Under the pieces are notes generated by a model that made no database searches, was not told the DNA's origin, and worked only from the letters and a program-made list of their open reading frames with translations. Made by a program: the position numbers and the translations under genes. This document shows, piece after piece, positions 9,127-17,121 of a DNA stretch of 36,169 bases (positions are counted from its first letter, which is position 1; every line of letters starts with the position of its first letter). Source of the stretch: an uncultured Bacteroidota bacterium (GTDB lineage Bacteria > Bacteroidota > Rhodothermia > Rhodothermales > Salinibacteraceae). The DNA is taken from assembly GCA_913055845.1 (NCBI GenBank), contig CAJXKO010000021.1, forward strand, positions 1-36,169. The letters run 5' to 3'.

Positions 9127-10557
9127 CTACTTCACTGCGCTCACGTGGACGGTATTGGTGCGCCCCCGGGCCGGCAGCGGCATCCCGACAGTCATGACGA
9201 CTTGACTGCCCGGGTCGACCAACTCGTGTTCGCGGAGCACGCTGTGCACCCGTGCGATGCCCTGATCCGTGTCCTGTTGAAAGGGAATGTAGAAAGCCTC
9301 GGTGCCCCAGAGATATCCTAGCTGAGCCACAACGCGCTGGTTGTCGGTAAACGCATAGATGGGCATGCTGGGCCGGTGCCGGGCAATGGCCCGCGCGGTG
9401 GCCCCCGAGTTGGTGAGACAACAGACCGCTTCCGCCCCCACCTGTTCGGCGAGACGGCAGGCCGTGAAGCTCACGCTGTCGGTCACGTTTTCGCCCCGCT
9501 CCAACTGTGCCGGAGCCATTGTGAGGGACCGGCGCTGCTCGTACCAGTACGCCTCGGCCTGTCGAATAATCTGGTTCATGGCCTCCACCACCCGCACCGG
9601 ATGGTTCCCGACGGCGGTCTCGGCAGACAGCATCACCGCGTCGCTGCCATCGAGCACTGCGTTGGCGACGTCACTCGCCTCGGCACGGGTGGGCCGGGGA
9701 TCTTCCACCATGCTCTCCAGCATCTGCGTGGCGGTAATGACCGGTGTGGAGGCCTCCATGCTTTTCCGGATAAGGCGTTTCTGGGTGCCTGGCACCTCCT
9801 CCATCGGCATCTCGATGCCCAGGTCGCCCCGCGCCACCATAATGCCGTCGGTCGCCTCCAGAATGGCGTCGATGTTGTGCACGGCCTGGGGCTTTTCGAT
9901 CTTGGCGACCACGCTGGTATCCTTTCCCACCTCGTTAATACGGTGGACGAGGGCCTCCACGTCGGAGCGCTCCTGCACAAATGAGAGCGCCACTACGTCC
10001 ACGTCGAGTTCCAACCCGAGCTCCAGGTCCTTCAGGTCCTTCTTCGTCATCGGGGGGGTGGAGGTGCGGATGTCGGGCAGGTTGACGCCCTTCCGGGAGC
10101 GAAGCGGCCCGCCTTCCACCACGGTCGCCCGCAGCTCCGAGTTGTTCACGGCCGTCACTCGTAACTCAAGCAGGCCATCGTCGATTAGGATGCGTTCATC
10201 CTCGCGGGCATCCTGGGCAAGCGAATCGTAGTCGATGAAGATATGGTCCTTGGTGGTTTCCTGCGGCGGGCCGGTCGTCACCGTCACCTCGTCGCCCTCG
10301 CGCAGCATGACGCATCCGTCGTGCACCTCCCCCACCCGGATCTTCGGGCCCTGCAGGTCCTGCAAGATGGTCACGGTCGTCCCCTCCGCCTGGGCCGCCT
10401 CCCGCACCCGTCGCACCCGCTCGGCGTGCTCCTCGTGGGTGCCGTGCGAGAAGTTCATGCGGGCCACGTCCATCCCTGCCGCCACGAGGCGGCGGATGGT
10501 GTCGGGGTCGGTCGTGGCAGGGCCAAGGGTGCAGACGATCTTGGTTCGTCGGTCCAT
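9127..10557 (-). CDS. pyk: Pyruvate kinase
   Basis: 476 residues, the standard two-domain-plus-C-domain bacterial enzyme without an added PEP-utilizer domain. It makes ATP and pyruvate from ADP and phosphoenolpyruvate, the last step of glycolysis. Visible landmarks: N-terminal RRTKIVCTLGPAT, substrate-loop NFSHGTHEEH, the active-site signature EKPQAVHNIDAILEATDGIM with its catalytic Lys, MVARGDLGIEMP, TATQMLESM and SAETAVGNHP. The C-domain begins around residue 340 and ends in GRTNTVHVSAVK. It is followed by a strong terminator and preceded by a 181-base gap from the M50 protease gene in the same direction. Confidence 0.96.
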   Translation of the reverse strand: MDRRTKIVCTLGPATTDPDTIRRLVAAGMDVARMNFSHGTHEEHAERVRRVREAAQAEGTTVTILQDLQGPKIRVGEVHDGCVMLREGDEVTVTTGPPQETTKDHIFIDYDSLAQDAREDERILIDDGLLELRVTAVNNSELRATVVEGGPLRSRKGVNLPDIRTSTPPMTKKDLKDLELGLELDVDVVALSFVQERSDVEALVHRINEVGKDTSVVAKIEKPQAVHNIDAILEATDGIMVARGDLGIEMPMEEVPGTQKRLIRKSMEASTPVITATQMLESMVEDPRPTRAEASDVANAVLDGSDAVMLSAETAVGNHPVRVVEAMNQIIRQAEAYWYEQRRSLTMAPAQLERGENVTDSVSFTACRLAEQVGAEAVCCLTNSGATARAIARHRPSMPIYAFTDNQRVVAQLGYLWGTEAFYIPFQQDTDQGIARVHSVLREHELVDPGSQVVMTVGMPLPARGRTNTVHVSAVK

Positions 10558-10738
10558 GCTGGATGAGGAGAGTGAGCCAAAGAATGTGCGAAGCCGAACA
10601 CGCTCGCCGATTCAACGCCGGCGGATCGCTCGACGACCTCCCAAACCTAGGAGCATGCACGCGGAAATGCATGGACGAAGCCCCCGTCCCCTCCGGCTCT
10701 CCACGAGTCTTCATGGGCGGATGTCTCCGGAGGCGCCA

Positions 10739-11914
10739 TCACGGAACGGCGGGCGAGCCTGTCGACCCGGCCCCGTCCGACCGATCGCCCACTGGGGTCC
10801 CTGGCAGGTGCTTCCGTCGCAATTCACGCGGGGCGTGCGACTTCAGGGCGCTCGACACCATGATGAGCTCCCCCACATTTTCGAGCGTCAACAGCCCCAC
10901 TAGCTGATCGCCCTCCACCACCGGCACAGTTGAGCAATTCTGTTCACTCATCTGTTGGAAGACCTCGTCGAGCGGGGCCCCCGGCTCAGTCGTAAAGAAA
11001 CTTTGGTCGGCCACCGTGCCCACGGCCGTCTCCCGATCGTGGTCAGAGAGCGCCTGTATGAGCTGCTTGCGCCGAAGCAATCCCAGGATGCGCCCGTCCT
11101 CGACCACGGGAAAGTCGTGATCGGTGCCCGCCAGCAACTCGTCGATGGCATCGCTGAGGGTGTCCTCCACGCCGAGGGTGGTGAAGCGAGTGACCATGGC
11201 CTGTCGTACGGGCGTGCCCTCGGTGAAGGCGCGATACATGGCCTGTTGCGACTCTTGCTGGGCACCTACGTAGACGAAAAGTGCGATGAAGAGCAGTATG
11301 GGATTGAACCAGAGCAGGCCGATGAGGCCAAATAGGATGGCCATCGCCTGGCCCACGTTGGCCGCCGTCTGGGTGGCCTGCGCGTAGTCCTGACGAAGGG
11401 CCAGGAGCGCTCGCAGCACACGCCCCCCGTCCATGGGAAAGGCCGGGAGCAAGTTGAAGACCGCCAGGACAACGTTAATCCACATGAGGGAGGCGATCAG
11501 GTGCTGGCCCGGCGCCTGCAGCGCGTCGGGGGCGAAGGTGCCCCCCGTGGCGAGGAGCCCAACCGCCAGCACGATGGTGATGGCAATATTGACCGCCGGA
11601 CCACCGATGGCGATCCAGAACTCTTTCATCGGCTCCGCCGGGATGCGCTCCAGTCGTGCAAGCCCGCCGATCGGATAGAGTGTAATGCTCCGGGTGGGGA
11701 CCCCGAAGCGTCGGGCCGTGAGCGCATGCCCCAACTCGTGCAAAATCACGCAGACGAAGACCGCCATGATGAGCCCCATGCCCGAGAGCGCAGCCCCCAG
11801 GCTCTGGCTCTGCACGTAGTAGTACGTAAAGATGGCAGCGACGAGCAGCAGAAAGGTCCAGTGCAGGAAAATCCCGATTCCTGCAACGGATCCGATCTTG
11901 AGGGAGCGTTTCAT
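10739..11914 (-). CDS. Site-2 protease family (M50) membrane protein with CBS domains
   Basis: 391 residues from the ATG at 11914, chosen because AGAGG lies just upstream and the M50 fold starts at once (MKRSLKIGSVAGIGIFLHWT); the open frame runs 27 codons further up. The intramembrane zinc metalloprotease core has HELGH at 59-63 within a TM helix and the second metal-site motif LLPAFPMDGGR at about 155-165, where the Asp is the third ligand. About six TM segments are followed by two CBS domains (about 210-360) and a short basic/Gly tail. This M50-CBS layout is the SpoIVFB-like class rather than the PDZ-bearing RseP class. CBS pairs usually sense adenine nucleotides. Substrate unknown. Confidence 0.88.
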   Translation of the reverse strand: MKRSLKIGSVAGIGIFLHWTFLLLVAAIFTYYYVQSQSLGAALSGMGLIMAVFVCVILHELGHALTARRFGVPTRSITLYPIGGLARLERIPAEPMKEFWIAIGGPAVNIAITIVLAVGLLATGGTFAPDALQAPGQHLIASLMWINVVLAVFNLLPAFPMDGGRVLRALLALRQDYAQATQTAANVGQAMAILFGLIGLLWFNPILLFIALFVYVGAQQESQQAMYRAFTEGTPVRQAMVTRFTTLGVEDTLSDAIDELLAGTDHDFPVVEDGRILGLLRRKQLIQALSDHDRETAVGTVADQSFFTTEPGAPLDEVFQQMSEQNCSTVPVVEGDQLVGLLTLENVGELIMVSSALKSHAPRELRRKHLPGTPVGDRSDGAGSTGSPAVP

Positions 11915-12070
11915 TCGCCTCTGGAGCTTGGTCGGCAAAGGAGAGGTTGTGTGAACGGTGACCGCCACACCCACGGTTCCCCTCGGCGCTGCCAACTCTC
12001 CGGAGCTCTCCCGGATCCAGAGCGTGCATGAGCGCCCTCTGAGATGATGCTCCCAGGAGCTTCTCGTGAA

Positions 12071-13003
12071 TCACGGACGCGTCCCCACGCGGGACAGCCT
12101 GGGCCAGAGGTTTTCCTTCCAGTACGCCGTGCGGAGTTGCTCCACCAGCGCCATCCGGTACCGGCCGTCCTCGGCGGCCATCTTTACGAGAAGCCGATCG
12201 GGACCGGTGCCGCGCCAGTACGTCTCGGCGCGGGCGCTCTCTTCGCCGATGGGCGACGGGATAGGCTGTTCGTAGGCGACGGCAATGCGCTCCGCCTCCA
12301 GAGCACCGGCCTCCGTGTCTACAGTGACGGTGTCTTGACGCACCGCCTGGGCCGGCACGTGGGTCTCCGCATCGGCCACCGAAACAGCGAACGAGAGCGT
12401 GTCCGCCCTGCCAAAGTCAAGGCCCCGAACCAAAAGGGGGATTTGGGCAGGCGGGTATGCGTTGGGCGGTGCCTCGAACCTGGCGCGGCGGTTTCCGTAA
12501 TCGTCGCTCCGCGTGCGGACCTCGATGGACCCGCTGGGCGGAAAGGCCTGCTCGCGGTACAGGTTGGAACACCAGTCGAAGCTGGTAAACGACTGCTTGA
12601 AGGGCTTCAGGTCCCGTTGTCGCGCGTTGACCACCCAGTTGCGCTTATACTGGTAGGATCCGCTTTCGAATTCGTAGAAGAGGGCATACTTGAAGGATGA
12701 CACGCCCGACCCATCGGTCACCTTCGACATCTCGTCGGGGCTGAACCGGTGCTTCACGAGGTAGGTGCCCACGATGAAGCGCTGGTCGTTGGACCGGCCG
12801 TACTGGTCTCGCGTCCGCTCAACGCGATAGAATGCCACCTCGGCCTTGCCGTCGTTCCACCGATCGGCCGTGAGGTAGGATGCCTCCGTGATGGACGACA
12901 CGTCGCGGTCCGGATCCGGAGCGGCCGAGGGCTGGGTGCATCCCGCCAGGAACACCCCCGCAAGAAGCAGCGGCAGGGCACGTCGCGCACAGGACGGATT
13001 CAT
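12071..13003 (-). CDS. Unknown lipoprotein
   Basis: 310 residues. The N-terminus MNPSCARRALPLLLAGVFLA followed by GC is a type II signal peptide with lipobox LAGC, lipidated Cys at 22. The mature part is soluble-looking, with many alternating beta-type segments and aromatic residues (for example FKYALFYEFESGSYQYKRNW). I recognise no family or catalytic motif. It lies between the M50 protease gene and the tail-anchored protein gene, all on the minus strand. An 11-bp perfect inverted repeat ends 8 bases before its ATG (13011-13054), so its expression may be controlled there. Function not assigned. Confidence 0.8.
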   Translation of the reverse strand: MNPSCARRALPLLLAGVFLAGCTQPSAAPDPDRDVSSITEASYLTADRWNDGKAEVAFYRVERTRDQYGRSNDQRFIVGTYLVKHRFSPDEMSKVTDGSGVSSFKYALFYEFESGSYQYKRNWVVNARQRDLKPFKQSFTSFDWCSNLYREQAFPPSGSIEVRTRSDDYGNRRARFEAPPNAYPPAQIPLLVRGLDFGRADTLSFAVSVADAETHVPAQAVRQDTVTVDTEAGALEAERIAVAYEQPIPSPIGEESARAETYWRGTGPDRLLVKMAAEDGRYRMALVEQLRTAYWKENLWPRLSRVGTRP

Positions 13004-13010
13004 AGGGCAT

Positions 13011-13054
13011 ACAGATTGGTCCGTAGAAGAGATGAGGGAAAGAGACCAATCTGT
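13011..13054. repeat. Perfect 11-bp inverted repeat before the lipoprotein gene
   Basis: ACAGATTGGTC (13011-13021) and its exact reverse complement GACCAATCTGT (13044-13054) flank a 22-base spacer that is purine-rich on the plus strand. The repeat fills over half of the 75-base gap and ends 8 bases from the lipoprotein ATG. No T-run follows, so it is not a simple terminator; an operator or a 5'-leader hairpin is more likely. Confidence 0.75.
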
Positions 13055-13078
13055 GGGTCGGGGGTTTCCCCGGGTTCG

Positions 13079-13501
13079 TTACGCGTCCGGGGTGCGCAGG
13101 AGCCACCAACCGAGCAGAGCAAGGATGCCAACCACAACAGCCGCTGTCACGAACGGGCGGCGTCGGAGGGCGGCCCGCAAGGGCGGCGTGGGGCGTACCT
13201 CCACGCCATCAAGTTGCAAGAGGCGTCCCAGTGCGCCGGGACGCGCCCCGGCCCCAATTCGGGCCACCGGATCTCCCTGCAGGCGGATCTCTGCCGTAAT
13301 GCCCGACAGCTCTAGCGCCTCGTGCACTCGGCCTGTCGTCCGGGCCCGGTTGCTAGCGAAGGGACCCGAAGCCAGCAACCGGCGGCCGGCCCGCAGGGTC
13401 GGCAAATCGACGACAATACGATCGCCAGTCCCCCGAATCTCGATGTCTTCTCCGTCAACGGCGAGGCGCAGGTCGGCAAGGACTTCGAGGGGAAGGGCCA
13501 T
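13079..13501 (-). CDS. Unknown 140-residue protein with C-terminal membrane anchor
   Basis: The first about 110 residues look like a compact soluble domain (beta-rich start MALPLEVLADLRLAVDGEDI, then an Arg/Ala/Gly-rich part). A single hydrophobic helix at about 117-135 (FVTAAVVVGILALLGWWLL) is followed by only five residues. That is the layout of a tail-anchored protein with the N-terminus in the cytoplasm. No signal peptide and no recognised motif. It is in line with the lipoprotein gene downstream, separated by the 75-base gap holding the 11-bp inverted repeat. Coding evidence is the open frame with GC-rich third positions; function unknown. Confidence 0.7.
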   Translation of the reverse strand: MALPLEVLADLRLAVDGEDIEIRGTGDRIVVDLPTLRAGRRLLASGPFASNRARTTGRVHEALELSGITAEIRLQGDPVARIGAGARPGALGRLLQLDGVEVRPTPPLRAALRRRPFVTAAVVVGILALLGWWLLRTPDA

Positions 13502-13543
13502 GACATTGAAGTAGAAGGGTGCGTCCGAGGAAGCGTTAATCTA

Positions 13544-13578
13544 TCTCGATCCTCCCAGCCGTCCGACCTGGATCGAGA
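13544..13578. repeat. Perfect 9-bp inverted repeat
   Basis: TCTCGATCC (13544-13552) and GGATCGAGA (13570-13578) flank a 17-base spacer, 43 bases upstream of the ATG of the 140-residue protein (13501). It may be an operator or a leader hairpin of that minus-strand gene. Confidence 0.6.
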
Positions 13579-13601
13579 GGCAGAACGAAGTGAGAACGGG
13601 A

Positions 13602-13622
13602 CCGCAGGGGAGCAGCCTGCGG
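13602..13622 (-). terminator. Candidate terminator after the 67-residue gene
   Basis: CCGCAGG (13602-13608) pairs perfectly with CCTGCGG (13616-13622) over a 7-base loop. On the minus strand the stem is followed by TCCCGTTCTCACTTCGTTCT, only moderately T-rich. It lies about 60 bases past the stop of the small gene at 13682. Confidence 0.4.
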
Positions 13623-13681
13623 CCGGGCAGACGCTCCCCCACGACATCCGTTCCGTAGAAGATGCCACAGGGGAGGAAGAC

Positions 13682-13885
13682 TTACGACCCGTTCTCCTTG
13701 GTTCGGATCTTCAGGGTGCCGTCCATCTTCCAATGAGCGTGGCTGGCATCGTCTCCAACTTTGCTCGGCACGTAGAGATCGAAGTCGTCGAACTCGTAAG
13801 TAATTTGGGCGCCTCGGCCGGTCAGCTTGTCGTAGAGGGCAATGGCCAGTTCCGGCCAGGTTTGGGTTTCATCGAGTTCAGCCAT
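13682..13885 (-). CDS. Small unknown protein, 67 residues
   Basis: The reading MAELDETQTWPELAIALYDK continues into a Tyr/Phe/Asp-rich middle (YEFDDFDLYVPSK) and ends KIRTKENGS. It is acidic like other proteins of this genome and has the look of a small folded alpha/beta protein rather than a chance frame. It stands alone on the minus strand, divergent from the SDR gene, with a candidate terminator after it. I do not recognise the family. No Shine-Dalgarno is visible. Confidence 0.62.
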   Translation of the reverse strand: MAELDETQTWPELAIALYDKLTGRGAQITYEFDDFDLYVPSKVGDDASHAHWKMDGTLKIRTKENGS

Positions 13886-14078
13886 GGGTACATGTCGATT
13901 CTTGATGAGAAGTGCGTTGGGCGAAAATGCGCCTAGACCGGCGTTGGTCTGAGGTGCGTCATATGGAAGTCCGAAGGGAAAGTCTGGTTTCCGCGGACCC
14001 GTGAAACGTTTTCGTAATGGCCAATTGAGGGGACGGACTAGCTCCCGGTTCAGTGAAATCCATCGTCGCCCTCGTCTG

Positions 14079-14106
14079 TATATAAAAGTGTTGTTGAATC
14101 ACTTTT
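14079..14106 (+). promoter_or_regulatory. TATATAAA box with an adjoining operator-like inverted repeat
   Basis: TATATAAAA at 14079-14087 is the best -10-like sequence in the gap, 28-36 bases before the SDR start. It overlaps AAAAGTG (14084-14090), which is repeated inverted as CACTTTT (14100-14106) across a 9-base spacer. A repressor bound here would cover the -10 box and transcription start. No good -35 hexamer is seen, which would fit an activator-dependent or atypical promoter. Confidence 0.5.
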
Positions 14107-14114
14107 GCCTGTCC

Positions 14115-15638
14115 ATGTCGTCTTCCTTCACCGTTCTCGTTACTGGGGCCACCGGGTACGTGGGCGGCCGCCTTGTGCCCTGCCTGCTGCAGGAAGGGTA
14201 CACGGTGCGGTGCTTCGTACGCGATGCCGACCGGCTCCGCGCACAACCCTGGAGCGAAGACGTGGAGGTAGCGGTGGGCGACGCCCTAGAGGCCGAGACC
14301 GTACCGCCGGCCATGGAGAACGTGGATGCAGTGTACTACCTAATTCACTCCCTCGGGGCCGGCGAGAACACTTTCGAGGAGCGCGACCGCCGCGCCGCTA
14401 CCAATGTCCGGCGGGCGGCTGAGGAGGCGGGCGTGCAGCGCATCGTGTATCTGGGCGGTATGCGGCCGAAGGGCGAACGACAGTCTAAGCACCTGCAAAG
14501 CCGCATCGAAACCGGCAAGGTGCTCCGGGACGGACCGGTGCCGGTCACGGAGTTTCGGGCCGCCCAAATTGTGGGGTCCGGCAGCCTATCCTTCGAGCTG
14601 GTGCGGTACCTCACCGAGCGGGTCCCCATTATGATCTGTCCGCGATGGGTCCAGACGCCGACCCAACCCATCGCCATTCGCGACGTGCTCCAGTATCTGG
14701 TGGCGGCACTCAACCAGCCGGAAAGTGCCGGCGAGATTATTGAGATCGGCGGGGCCGACGTGCTCACCTACGCCGAAATGTTCGAGATCTACGCCGCCGT
14801 GCGGGGCCTCACCCGGTGGGTCGTGAACATTCCGTTCCTTACCCCCCGCCTGTCGTCCCACTGGGTGGGCTTCGTGACGCCCATTTCCAACAGCATCGCC
14901 CGCCCGCTCATCGAGGGGCTCGACAACGAGGTGGTCGTCGACGATCCGTCGAAGGCCCGCACGCTGTTCCCCGACATCGAACCCATCGCCTTCGAGGCGG
15001 CCGTGCGGCTGGCCCTTCGCCACGCACGGTCCGGTGCCGTGCCCACGGTGTGGAACAGTGCGGTCTCCTCCGTGCCCGACGATACGCCGACCACCCGACT
15101 CGAAATTAGCGAGGGCCTCTACCGTGAGGAACGTACCGCAACCGCGACGGCGGCCCCGAGCGCCGTGTTCGATGTCATCGATCGCCTGGGCGGGCACAAC
15201 GGATGGCTCTACGGAAACGTCCTGTGGCGGCTACGGGGATGGATTGACCAACTGGTCGGGGGCGTGGGCTTTCGGCAGGGCCGGCGCGATCCCGAAGCGC
15301 TCCGCGTGGGCGACACGGTCGATTTCTGGCGTGTGGAGGCGCGAGAGCCCGATCGGCTCCTGCGCCTGCGGGCCGAAATGCGGCTTCCGGGCCGCGCCTG
15401 GTTGCAGTATGAGGTGGCCCCCCAGCCCACCGACGAGACACGCAGCCGCATCACCCAGACCGTCTTTTTTGAGCCCAAAGGCCTGACCGGCACCCTATAC
15501 TGGTCGCTCGTCCGGTGGCTGCACGGGCCTTTGTTTGCTGGACAATTGCACGCCCTGACCACCCGCGCTGAGGGCCGCGCGACGGCAAACGGATCCTCGC
15601 GCCCGTCTGGCCCCCCTACCGTCCAGTCGTCCGCGTAG
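14115..15638 (+). CDS. SDR-type NAD(P)-binding protein with DUF2867 domain (YbjT-like)
   Basis: 507 residues from the ATG at 14115; the open frame runs 38 codons upstream but the Rossmann fold starts immediately here, with TGATGYVGG at about residues 10-18. The N-terminal about 300 residues form an atypical extended SDR that binds NAD(P)H (later motifs DAVYYLIHSL, EFRAAQIVGSGS). The C-terminal about 150 residues (from about LYREERTATA) match the DUF2867 domain, with PGRAWLQYEV and ITQTVFFEPKGL. The same fusion occurs in E. coli YbjT-type proteins; the substrate of these is not established. The gene is monocistronic, divergent from the 67-residue gene, and has an operator-like inverted repeat at its promoter. 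Confidence 0.85.
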   Translation: MSSSFTVLVTGATGYVGGRLVPCLLQEGYTVRCFVRDADRLRAQPWSEDVEVAVGDALEAETVPPAMENVDAVYYLIHSLGAGENTFEERDRRAATNVRRAAEEAGVQRIVYLGGMRPKGERQSKHLQSRIETGKVLRDGPVPVTEFRAAQIVGSGSLSFELVRYLTERVPIMICPRWVQTPTQPIAIRDVLQYLVAALNQPESAGEIIEIGGADVLTYAEMFEIYAAVRGLTRWVVNIPFLTPRLSSHWVGFVTPISNSIARPLIEGLDNEVVVDDPSKARTLFPDIEPIAFEAAVRLALRHARSGAVPTVWNSAVSSVPDDTPTTRLEISEGLYREERTATATAAPSAVFDVIDRLGGHNGWLYGNVLWRLRGWIDQLVGGVGFRQGRRDPEALRVGDTVDFWRVEAREPDRLLRLRAEMRLPGRAWLQYEVAPQPTDETRSRITQTVFFEPKGLTGTLYWSLVRWLHGPLFAGQLHALTTRAEGRATANGSSRPSGPPTVQSSA

Positions 15639-15661
15639 CTCTGCCGCTTCGTCCGAGCCGA

Positions 15662-16156
15662 CTAGTTCAACCACCAGATGGCGGCGTTGAGTGCCAGGGC
15701 GTAGGTCACCCACGCCAAGTACGGCACCAGGATCCAGCCCGCCGCGGACCGGATCCGGAAAAACTGATCCATAGTCCAGGCTACGGCCGCCCACAGGCCG
15801 AGGATAACGACGAGCCCCAGGGACGGGGATCGGGCGCCGAAGAACGCAAACGACCATCCGGCATTGAGTGCCAGCTGTATGCCGAACGCCGTGAGGGCCG
15901 TGCGCACTGGAGCGTGACGAAGGCCGCGCCGCCACACTAGAAATGCCGCCAGCCCCATGAGCGCGTAGAGCAGGGTCCAGACCGGCGCAAACACCCAGTC
16001 GGGCGGTGTAAAGCTCGGCTTGGCGAGCGTGGGGTACCAAGTTGTGACCGAGGTCTGGGTGACCCATCCCGCCAGTCCCCCCACGGCCTCGCACAGCAAA
16101 ATGGCCCCGAGGGCCTGTCCCAGCAGAATGAGTGTCTTGCGCCAGTCGTCAACCAT
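15662..16156 (-). CDS. tspO: TspO/MBR family protein
   Basis: 164 residues with five predicted TM helices, the standard TspO fold and length. The family hallmarks are present: WYPTLAKPSFTPPDWVFAPV after TM1, WTLLYALMGLAAFLVWR, and ALNAGWSFAFFGARSPSLGL, plus the high Trp content. TspO proteins bind porphyrins and related ligands in the membrane and have been linked to control of pigment and tetrapyrrole metabolism in bacteria. hemB is 3.7 kb away on the other strand, so no operon link is shown. The gene is convergent with the SDR gene (23-base gap) and divergent from the methyltransferase gene. Confidence 0.92.
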   Translation of the reverse strand: MVDDWRKTLILLGQALGAILLCEAVGGLAGWVTQTSVTTWYPTLAKPSFTPPDWVFAPVWTLLYALMGLAAFLVWRRGLRHAPVRTALTAFGIQLALNAGWSFAFFGARSPSLGLVVILGLWAAVAWTMDQFFRIRSAAGWILVPYLAWVTYALALNAAIWWLN

Positions 16157-16430
16157 CGGCGTAGATTCATCTGTGGGAAGGATCGGAGGTAGGGAAGATA
16201 GACACGCCCTGGGACTTTTTCACTCGACCACCGATTCTGGCGAGGACGTCCCCTCCCTCGCTTCCACCGGCGATGGGGCCTGCGTATCCGACCTGTTTTG
16301 CACAACGCCACCGACCCGTCCCAAGAACGCGTGTGGGCACTGCCCGTATGCTCGGCGAACCGAATCAGATAACCACGTCGGTCTGGAAAAGGCAAAATCG
16401 CTTCCCTTCTACCTTCCTCGCAACCGCGGT

Positions 16431-17087
16431 ATGATTTCGCCCCGGAAACTTCCTCTACTCACTCTGTTCGTCGGCCTTCTGCTAGCCAGCGCGGGCGGAC
16501 CCCCGGGCTATGCCCAAGAAACCGATACCCTCGGCACGTCCGCCCCCCCTATTCCAGGACTGGACGTGGTGCCGCAGTCACAGCGGTCGGACGTTCCCTA
16601 CGTGCCCACCTCCACTCCCGTCGTGGACAAAATGCTGGCGATGGCCGGCGTGGACGGGGACGACCTGGTGTACGATCTCGGGAGCGGCGACGGACGCATT
16701 GTCATCCAGGCTGCCCGGAAATATGGTGCGCGCGGCGTCGGCATCGAGATCGATCCCGACCTAGTGAAGAAGGCACGCAAGAAGGCCCGTCAGGCAGGTG
16801 TGAGCGACCTCGTGGAGTTCCGGCAGGCGGACCTCTTTGAAACAGACTTCAGTGATGCGACGGTGGTGACCATGTACCTGCTCCCCTCCGTCAACCTCAA
16901 GCTGCGGCCCAAGCTCTTTGAGCAACTCGCCCCAGGCACGCCGGTGGTTTCCCACGACTTCGACATGGGCGCATGGAAGCCGGAGCAGAAAGTGAAGCTG
17001 GAAGGTGACATTGTTTACCGCTGGACCATCCCGTCGGAGGTGCCGGCGCACCTTCAGGACGACGGATCTGAGGAGGAAGCGCCGTAG
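16431..17087 (+). CDS. Class I SAM-dependent methyltransferase with N-terminal signal peptide
   Basis: 218 residues from the ATG at 16431, chosen because it opens a clear signal peptide: basic MISPRK, hydrophobic LPLLTLFVGLLLAS, and a likely cut after GYA at about residue 28. The catalytic domain follows: motif I DLGSGDGR (82-89), acidic loop GVGIEIDPD binding SAM ribose, motif about FRQADLFETDFSDA, and TMYLLPSVNLKLRP. The layout resembles FAM173-like protein-lysine methyltransferases of bacteria and mitochondria, but the substrate cannot be told. A signal peptide on a SAM enzyme is odd because SAM is cytoplasmic; an uncleaved membrane anchor is the alternative reading. Convergent with hisI, 34 bases away. 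Confidence 0.82.
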   Translation: MISPRKLPLLTLFVGLLLASAGGPPGYAQETDTLGTSAPPIPGLDVVPQSQRSDVPYVPTSTPVVDKMLAMAGVDGDDLVYDLGSGDGRIVIQAARKYGARGVGIEIDPDLVKKARKKARQAGVSDLVEFRQADLFETDFSDATVVTMYLLPSVNLKLRPKLFEQLAPGTPVVSHDFDMGAWKPEQKVKLEGDIVYRWTIPSEVPAHLQDDGSEEEAP

Positions 17088-17121
17088 CCGGCGCCTCGTA
17101 CCCCGAGTCCTTCGGGAACGA

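Noticed and set aside
10654-10673. CATGCA/TGCATG inverted repeat between the M50 protease and pyk genes
   Set aside because: Six pairs only, far from either start; kept as background unless conserved.
17102-17116. CCCGA/TCGGG hairpin between the convergent methyltransferase and hisI genes as a bidirectional terminator
   Set aside because: Only five pairs and no T-run on either strand.
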